DNA from: Bradyrhizobium symbiodeficiens
Lineage (GTDB): Bacteria > Pseudomonadota > Alphaproteobacteria > Rhizobiales > Xanthobacteraceae
Length of the DNA: 64,000 nucleotides
Direction: 5' to 3'
Assembly (NCBI RefSeq): GCF_002266465.3
Contig: NZ_CP029427.2
Coordinates: 6,698,501-6,762,500 of the forward strand
Below the pieces are notes generated by a model. The model was not told the origin of the DNA, made no database searches, and saw nothing but the letters and a program-made list of their open reading frames with translations. The translations under genes and the position numbers were made by a program. This document shows, piece by piece, positions 58,835-64,000 of this stretch (within the stretch, counting starts at the first letter, position 1; each line of letters begins with the position of its first letter).

Positions 58835-60229
58835 TCACCTCACCAGAAATTCGATGCGGCGGTTCTGCGCCTTGCCGTCATCGGTGTCGTTGCCGGCGAC
58901 CGGCTGCGTGCTGCCATGGCCGACTGCGGTGAAGCGGCTGGCGGGCAGGCCGGCCTTGACCAGATAGTCGATCACCGCCTGCGCACGCTTCTCCGAGAGA
59001 GCCCGGTTGAAGCCGCCCTCGCCGTCGGCGTCGGTATGTCCGGCAACCTCGACATTGGTGGTGGGGCAGCGCAGCGCCGTCTCGATCAGATGATCGAGGA
59101 TGGCGGCGGAATCCGGATCGATGTCGGCGCGCTTGGCCGCGAAGCGGATCTTGCCCTTGGCCAGAAGGTCCGTGAACAATTGCTGGCACACGGTGCCGTC
59201 GACAGGGCCTGCCGCGGGCTTCACGGTGATCTCCGGCTTGTACTGCCAGTTCTTCGGGAAGTCCTTGCCGAGGCCGGCGCGGATGTCGTTGGCGGCCGCC
59301 TCGTAAAGCGCATCGCCCGACAGCTTCACCTCGCGGTCGGAGACCACGAGCGTGCCTGTCGACAGCCGCGACAGCGCGCCGAGTGCGGCGATCACGGCCG
59401 TGTTGAAGGAGCCGGGCGCGCCGACGCTGGCCTTTAGATTGTCGACGACCTTCTCGGTGAAGAATTTTCGCGCGGCGCTGGTGGCGATCGCCGCGTGGAT
59501 GGTGTTGTCGGGCACGTAGCCGGTCAGCGTCACGGTCGCGGCGACGGGATCCTTGTAGGCCTGGAAGATATAGGGCGGCGCCTTGACGTCGTTGGCGGCG
59601 ATCGAAAAGCCTTCGGGCAGGTTCTTCAGCGCCGCCGCGATCGCCTCGCGGCCACCGAGATCGCGCGCCATGCCCGAGAGATTGACCTTGGTGTCCGTGA
59701 TCGTGATCTTGCCGTCCTTCAGCTTGCCGATCTGGTCCAGCAACAGCGTCGCGGCGGCCTCGAACCGCGGCGGCGCACCGCGCGCCAGCCCCATCTGATC
59801 GGCCACCTCGGCGCCGCCGACCTCCTTGCGGGCCACCTCGGTCAGCCGGCCCTTCATCGACGGCAAGGGCGCGGAGCCCGACAGCGTCACCCGCACCACG
59901 TCGCGCTCGGCGTTCCAGACGAAGGGTTTGGCCTCGGGAACAAGGCGGGTCCGGTCGTCGACCAGGCGCACGCCGGGGACGGTCTCGACCGCCATCACGG
60001 CGTCCCGGCGCCCCTCCTCCGAGAAGGCGTCCGCGGCCAGGCTGACGTCGCGGCCATCGACCGTGATCCGGGTCTTGTCCAGAACGGTATCCTTCAGCGC
60101 AGCCGAGCTGCGGGCCGACAGGTCGGCCTCGACCGGTAAGGTATTATTCCAGGCCGCAAATCCCCACATGACGGCCAGGGGGATCAGCCCCAGCCACCAT
60201 TTGCTGGCCCACCTAAAAAGCTTCTGCAT
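58835..60229 (-). CDS. BON/OmpA family envelope protein
   Basis: A 464-residue protein anchored by an N-terminal helix (MQKLFRWASKWWLGLIPLAVMWGFAAWN). The middle has at least two BON-like repeats (VDGRDVSLAADAFSEEGRRDAVMAVETVPGVRLVDDRT and later VSDREVKLSGDALYEAAANDI), suggesting lipid or glycan binding. The C-terminal OmpA domain VEVAGHTDADGEGGFNRALSEKRAQAVIDYLVKAGLPASRFTAVGHGSTQPVAGNDTDDGKAQNRRIEFLVR would contact peptidoglycan. ATG at 60229. It forms a unit with the small membrane protein and diverges from the polysaccharide deacetylase. Confidence 0.9.
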   Translation of the reverse strand: MQKLFRWASKWWLGLIPLAVMWGFAAWNNTLPVEADLSARSSAALKDTVLDKTRITVDGRDVSLAADAFSEEGRRDAVMAVETVPGVRLVDDRTRLVPEAKPFVWNAERDVVRVTLSGSAPLPSMKGRLTEVARKEVGGAEVADQMGLARGAPPRFEAAATLLLDQIGKLKDGKITITDTKVNLSGMARDLGGREAIAAALKNLPEGFSIAANDVKAPPYIFQAYKDPVAATVTLTGYVPDNTIHAAIATSAARKFFTEKVVDNLKASVGAPGSFNTAVIAALGALSRLSTGTLVVSDREVKLSGDALYEAAANDIRAGLGKDFPKNWQYKPEITVKPAAGPVDGTVCQQLFTDLLAKGKIRFAAKRADIDPDSAAILDHLIETALRCPTTNVEVAGHTDADGEGGFNRALSEKRAQAVIDYLVKAGLPASRFTAVGHGSTQPVAGNDTDDGKAQNRRIEFLVR

Positions 60230-60393
60230 TCGACGACCCGAACTCTGGAACCGGAGACAAAACAAACCCTTGGCAGGCTGTCAAACCGGAAATGGTGCCC
60301 TTCCGAGGGCGCCGGCCCGACAATCCGACTAACTTTTTCTTCAAGGGTTCTTCCGTAAGTTGCGGGCGGAATGCCAGAGTCTGCCAGCGGGTC

Positions 60394-61452
60394 ATGAAAC
60401 AACTGCGTAACAACGTCATCCGCGCCGGGCTGGGAGCACTCTATTTCAGCGGGGCGCACCACCTGCTGCGCCCACTTTTGTCGGGCGTCGGCGCCATTTT
60501 CATGCTGCACCATGTGCGGCCGGCCCGTGAGGCCGCGTTCCAGCCGAACCGGCATCTCGAAGTCACCCCCGAATTCCTGCGCGCGACGCTGTGCCATCTG
60601 CGCTCGCGCGACATCGACATCGTCAGCATGGACGAACTGCATGAGCGGCTGGTGCAGGGCCGGTTCGACCGCCGCTTCGCTGCCTTCACCCTCGACGATG
60701 GCTATCGCGACAATCTCGACTACGCGCTGCCCGTGATGCGCGAATTTGACGCGCCTCTGGCGGTCTATGTCGCGAGCGATTTTGCCGAAGGCACTGGGCG
60801 GCTGTGGTGGGCGGCGCTGGAGGCCGTGATCGCCAAGGCCGAGCAGATCGACGTCACGATCGGCCATTCCGCGCTGCGGCTCGATGCGACGACGGCTGTG
60901 GCCAAGCAGGTAGCGTTCGACCGCCTGCACGACTGGTTGCGCGCGCTGCCCGGCGAGCACGATCTCAAGCGGGAGATCGAGGCGCTCTGCGCGACGCACC
61001 ACGTCGACATGGCAGCGCTGTGCCGCAGCCTCTGCCTGTCCTGGGCCGAGTTGAAGAGCTTTGCCGCCGATCCGCTGGTCACGATCGGCGCGCATAGCGT
61101 CAGCCATTGCAACCTCGCCAAGCTGGCCGAAGACATCGCCACGCAGGAGATCGCCACGAGCCGCGCGCGGATCGAGCAGGCGCTGGATCGTCCGGTGCTG
61201 CATCTCGCCTATCCCTATGGCGACCGCGAGGCCGCAGGCGTACGCGAATTCGGCCTCGCTGCAACGGCGGGCTTCAAGACCGCGGTGACGACGCGGCCCG
61301 GCATGCTGTTCGCCGACAATGCCGCCCACATGACGGCGCTGCCGCGCGTCTCGCTCAACGGCAACTATCAGGACGCGCGGATCCTGCCGGTGCTGACCTC
61401 GGGCGCCGCGACCGCGATGTGGAACGGCTTCCGCCGGATCGCGGCGGCTTGA
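60394..61452 (+). CDS. polysaccharide deacetylase family protein
   Basis: A 352-residue NodB-fold protein. FTLDDGYRDNLDYALPVMREF gives the catalytic Asp and metal Asp (101-102), and IGAHSVSHCNLAKL gives the metal histidines His234 and His238. The N-terminal hydrophobic stretch (YFSGAHHLLRPLLSGVGAIFMLHHV) may anchor it. The family removes acetyl groups from chitin, peptidoglycan or exopolysaccharide. The chain between the two motifs is longer than in minimal NodB proteins. ATG at 60394 (MKQLRNNVIRAG) is preferred; an open frame 34 codons longer overlaps the divergent promoter. Confidence 0.9.
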   Translation: MKQLRNNVIRAGLGALYFSGAHHLLRPLLSGVGAIFMLHHVRPAREAAFQPNRHLEVTPEFLRATLCHLRSRDIDIVSMDELHERLVQGRFDRRFAAFTLDDGYRDNLDYALPVMREFDAPLAVYVASDFAEGTGRLWWAALEAVIAKAEQIDVTIGHSALRLDATTAVAKQVAFDRLHDWLRALPGEHDLKREIEALCATHHVDMAALCRSLCLSWAELKSFAADPLVTIGAHSVSHCNLAKLAEDIATQEIATSRARIEQALDRPVLHLAYPYGDREAAGVREFGLAATAGFKTAVTTRPGMLFADNAAHMTALPRVSLNGNYQDARILPVLTSGAATAMWNGFRRIAAA

Positions 61453-61466
61453 TCCATCCGCACATT

Positions 61467-61568
61467 CCGCCCTCATCCTGAGGAGCGCTCCAAAGGAGCG
61501 CGTCTCGAAGGATGGCCGCCGCCCGCATCCTTCGAGACGCGCCGACGCGCTCCTCAGGATGAGGGCGG
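61467..61568. repeat. palindromic intergenic repeat, family E (CCGCCCTCATCCTGAGGAGC type)
   Basis: CCGCCCTCATCCTGAGGAGC is mirrored by GCTCCTCAGGATGAGGGCGG. Inner arms CGTCTCGAAGGATG and CATCCTTCGAGACG form a second hairpin. It lies between the deacetylase and SDR genes. Confidence 0.85.
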
Positions 61569-61638
61569 AGCTGGCAGCCTCTTCCTTGACTCCCCTCCCC
61601 CGCCCGCCCAAAACATCGCCAAACCAAAGGGAGGCACC

Positions 61639-62439
61639 ATGTTCAACGATCTGTTCTCGCTCAAAGGCCGCGTCGCGCTGGTGACCGGCGGCTCGCGCGG
61701 CATCGGCAAGATGATCGCGGCGGGATTTCTCAGCGCCGGCGCCGCAAAGGTCTACATCACCGCGCGCAAGGCCGGCCCGTGCGAGGCCACGGCCAAGGAG
61801 CTCACCGCGCAATATGACGGCGAATGCATCGCGCTGCCGATCGACATCTCCACCGTCGAGGGCTGCGACAGGCTCGCTTCCGAGATCATCAAGCTGGAGC
61901 CGAAGCTCGACATCCTCGTCAACAATGCGGGTGCGGCCTGGGGTGCGGAGTTCGACGAATTCCCTGAAAGCGGCTGGGACAAGGTGATGGACCTCAACGT
62001 CAAGTCGCTGTTCTTCCTGACCAAGGCGCTGGCCAAGCCGCTGCGCGCGGCGGCCTCACACGAACGGCCGGCGAAGGTGATCAACATCGCCTCGGTCGAC
62101 GGCATCTTCGTCAATCCGGGCGAGACCTATTCCTACGCCGCCAGCAAGGCCGCCGTGATCCATCTGACGCGGCGCATGGCGACGAAACTGATCAAGGACA
62201 ACATCAACGTCACCGCGATCGCGCCGGGCGCGTTCAAGTCCGACATGAACCGGGCCGCGCGCGACCATTCGGACGAGGTCGCCAAGCGCATTCCGGCGCG
62301 GCGGATCGGGACCGACGAGGACATGGCGGGGCTAGCGATCTACCTCGCCTCGCGCGCGGGTGATTATGTCGTCGGCAATACCATCGCGGTGGACGGCGGC
62401 GTGGTGTACGCCAATGCGGGGCTGGAGATCGCGGGGTAG
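61639..62439 (+). CDS. SDR family oxidoreductase
   Basis: A 266-residue short-chain dehydrogenase/reductase. The cofactor motif TGGSRGIG is at residues 16-23, NNAG at 95-98, and the catalytic set is Ser152, Tyr166 and Lys170 (NIASVDGIFVNPGETYSYAASK). Arg20 after the glycine motif favours NADP(H). The substrate is unknown; GEFDEFPESGWDKVMDLNVKSLF is a usual SDR helix. ATG at 61639 follows GGGAGG. It is convergent with boxB and has no partner. Confidence 0.92.
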   Translation: MFNDLFSLKGRVALVTGGSRGIGKMIAAGFLSAGAAKVYITARKAGPCEATAKELTAQYDGECIALPIDISTVEGCDRLASEIIKLEPKLDILVNNAGAAWGAEFDEFPESGWDKVMDLNVKSLFFLTKALAKPLRAAASHERPAKVINIASVDGIFVNPGETYSYAASKAAVIHLTRRMATKLIKDNINVTAIAPGAFKSDMNRAARDHSDEVAKRIPARRIGTDEDMAGLAIYLASRAGDYVVGNTIAVDGGVVYANAGLEIAG

Positions 62440-62447
62440 GCGGAGCG

Positions 62448-62510
62448 CGAATGGTGAGTAGCGAATGGCGAGTGGCTCACCTACTCGCTACTCGCCAACC
62501 ACCACTCGCC
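62448..62510. repeat. short inverted/direct repeat between SDR and boxB genes
   Basis: GCGAATGGTGAGTAGCGAAT and GGCGAGTGGCTCACCTACTC, then CGCTACTCGCCAACCACCAC and CTCGCC, contain repeated GNGAGTAGCGA/TCGCTACTCNC arms that can fold. It lies at the convergent end of the two genes and may act as a terminator. Confidence 0.65.
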
Positions 62511-62517
62511 AGCGCCC

Positions 62518-63963
62518 TTACGACTCGATCTTCACGTACTCGAAATCACCGGGCTTGTTGTCGATGCCGACTTTCGGCGGCGAGATCCAGGAGGCGAACT
62601 TGCCGCTCTCCGTGACGGGCTGCATCAGCGAGGTGATGAAGTTGCCGTCGGCGGTCGAGGGCAGCCAATCGTCCTTGCGCTTCGTCCAGGTGGCATCGTC
62701 GATCAGGAGGCCATCGGGCGTCGCGTGGATGCTCTTGAACTCGCCGATGTGGCGGTGGAAGGCGACGTTCGGCAGCTTGAGCTGGAAGTCGTAGCCCGCG
62801 GTCGAGATCACCTTGTTCCAGCGCAGCAGGCCCTTGACGCAATCCTGGCTGTAATCGTCGCGCAGGCGCATGTTGAGCGCGGTCAGCGCCGGCTCGTCGA
62901 CCAGCTTGATCTCGCCGTCGATGAACTTCAGCACCGGATAGGTGGCGTTCTTGAGCTGGTGATCGTCCTCGATCTGGGTCTCGTGATAGCGGCCCTTGAT
63001 GCCGGCGTTGAAGGCGTTGGCCGCGTTGGTCGAGACCTCCGAGCCGAACAGATCGAGCGACAGCGTGTAGTGCAGGTTCAACTTCTTCTGGATGGTCGGA
63101 AGATCGATCACCCCGAGCGCGCGGACCTTGGCGATGTCGGTGGGATCGGTGATGCCGGCTTCGCGCATCGCATCGCAGGTGCGCTGCACGACGCGGGTGA
63201 TGCCGGTCTCGCCGACGAACATGTGGTGCGCTTCTTCCGTCAGCATGAAGCGGCAGGTACGCGACAGCGGATCGAAGCCGGATTGCGCGAGGCTGTGCAG
63301 CTGCATCTTGCCGTCGCGGTCGGTGAAATAAGTGAACATGAAGAAGGACAGCCAGTCCGGCGTCGCCTCGTTGAAGGCGCCGAGCATGCGCGGCGCGTCG
63401 GCATCGCCGGAGCGGCGGCGCAGCAAATCGTCTGCTTCCTCGCGGCCGTCGCGGCCGAAATATTTCTGCAGCAGGTAGACCATCGCCCAGAGATGGCGGC
63501 CTTCCTCGACATTGACCTGGAACAGATTGCGCATGTCGTAGAGCGAGGGCGCGGTCTTGCCGAGATGGCGCTGCTGCTCGACCGAAGCCGGCTCGGTGTC
63601 GCCCTGGATCACGATCAGGCGGCGCAGCATGGCGCGATGCTCGCCGGGGACCTCCTGCCAGGCTGGCTCGCCGTAATGCTCGCCGAACGGCACGACGCGG
63701 TTCTCTTCCTGGGGAGCCAGGAGAATGCCCCAGCGATAGTCGGGCATGCGGACATAGTCGAACTTGGCCCAGCCGCGCGGATCGACCGAATAGGCGGTGC
63801 GCAGATACACCAGCGATTCCTGAAAGCCTTCCGGCCCCATGTCGCTCCACCAATCCATGTAGCCGGGATGCCAGCCTTCGAGCGCCTTCAGCACCTGGCG
63901 GTCTTCAGCGAGATTGACGTTGTTCGGAATCTTGGTCGAGTAGTCGACGTTCATGATGTTCAT
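62518..63963 (-). CDS. boxB: benzoyl-CoA 2,3-epoxidase subunit BoxB
   Basis: A 481-residue diiron oxygenase that forms 2,3-epoxybenzoyl-CoA in aerobic benzoate degradation by the box pathway. EEGRHLWAMVYLLQ and MLTEEAHHMFVGE supply Glu/His iron ligands, and the ends (NNVNLAEDRQVLKALEGWHPGYMDWWSDMGPEGFQ, KPGDFEYVKIES) match the family. ATG at 63963 follows GGGAGGT; an internal ATG follows a few codons in. The reductase subunit BoxA and lyase BoxC are expected upstream, beyond the window edge. A TAA at 63989-63991 may be the end of such a neighbour. Confidence 0.95.
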   Translation of the reverse strand: MNIMNVDYSTKIPNNVNLAEDRQVLKALEGWHPGYMDWWSDMGPEGFQESLVYLRTAYSVDPRGWAKFDYVRMPDYRWGILLAPQEENRVVPFGEHYGEPAWQEVPGEHRAMLRRLIVIQGDTEPASVEQQRHLGKTAPSLYDMRNLFQVNVEEGRHLWAMVYLLQKYFGRDGREEADDLLRRRSGDADAPRMLGAFNEATPDWLSFFMFTYFTDRDGKMQLHSLAQSGFDPLSRTCRFMLTEEAHHMFVGETGITRVVQRTCDAMREAGITDPTDIAKVRALGVIDLPTIQKKLNLHYTLSLDLFGSEVSTNAANAFNAGIKGRYHETQIEDDHQLKNATYPVLKFIDGEIKLVDEPALTALNMRLRDDYSQDCVKGLLRWNKVISTAGYDFQLKLPNVAFHRHIGEFKSIHATPDGLLIDDATWTKRKDDWLPSTADGNFITSLMQPVTESGKFASWISPPKVGIDNKPGDFEYVKIES

Positions 63964-64000
63964 GGGGGACCTCCCGTGGGGGACTGGCTTACGTGATCGC

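Noticed and set aside
60184..61812. 542-codon minus-strand frame over the polysaccharide deacetylase
   Set aside because: Crosses the deacetylase and the family E repeat; no protein features.
62725..63996. 423-codon plus-strand frame opposite boxB
   Set aside because: Antisense shadow of boxB, which matches its family throughout.

Overview
The window is high-GC chromosomal DNA from an alphaproteobacterium of the order Hyphomicrobiales, most probably Bradyrhizobium or a close relative. The evidence is a GcrA-type cell-cycle regulator with CcrM-type GANTC sites upstream, a class I lysyl-tRNA synthetase, a SAM-II riboswitch ahead of metZ, a BoxB benzoyl-CoA epoxidase, and several families of long palindromic intergenic repeats, including a roughly 0.6 kb non-coding element that I remember from bradyrhizobial genomes. 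The genus assignment is inference. I see no phage, transposase, CRISPR array or rRNA operon. Almost all of the window is housekeeping or metabolic sequence.

Layout. 0-19 kb: an Lhr-like helicase and the first codons of a following gene; SnoaL-like, RidA and FAD-dehydrogenase genes; a periplasmic ClpP-like protein; a SCO copper chaperone; a solute-binding protein; class I LysRS; a periplasmic alpha carbonic anhydrase; an S24-like regulator lacking the catalytic serine; a DUF952-pyrD pair; a MATE/metallo-hydrolase pair; and the ligase-exonuclease half of the ligase-associated DNA-repair set, whose helicase lies 13 kb away. 19-31 kb: a TPR-methyltransferase, an orphan amino-acid-type binding protein, then an eight-gene minus-strand pentose operon (LacI regulator, xylB, xylA, ABC ATPase, permease, binding protein, aldo/keto reductase, lactonase-like hydrolase). 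30-38 kb: a PRC-barrel protein, tRNA-Gly(CCC), MGMT and AraC genes, small proteins including a secreted Met/Gly-rich one, a second MATE exporter, an unknown 350-residue protein and a PAS protein. 38-45 kb: a double-length dCTP deaminase divergent from riboswitch-controlled metZ; an OpgC acyltransferase operon with two SGNH proteins; apaG; and about 1 kb of repeats. 45-50 kb: argD-argF and hslO, divergent from gcrA. 50-57 kb: a complete phosphate regulon (phoR, then Pho box-pstSCAB-phoU-phoB). 57-64 kb: an LPG-synthase-like flippase, a BON/OmpA envelope pair, a polysaccharide deacetylase, a short-chain dehydrogenase and boxB.

The most interesting signals are regulatory: a SAM-II aptamer fused to mutually exclusive antiterminator and terminator helices, five GANTC sites upstream of gcrA, and a palindrome sitting on the predicted transcription start of argD. 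The protein-level curiosities are the OpgC-SGNH-SGNH operon with one degenerate esterase, the secreted methionine-rich protein, and the serine-less S24 regulator. I did not find a clearly undescribed multi-gene defence or mobile system.
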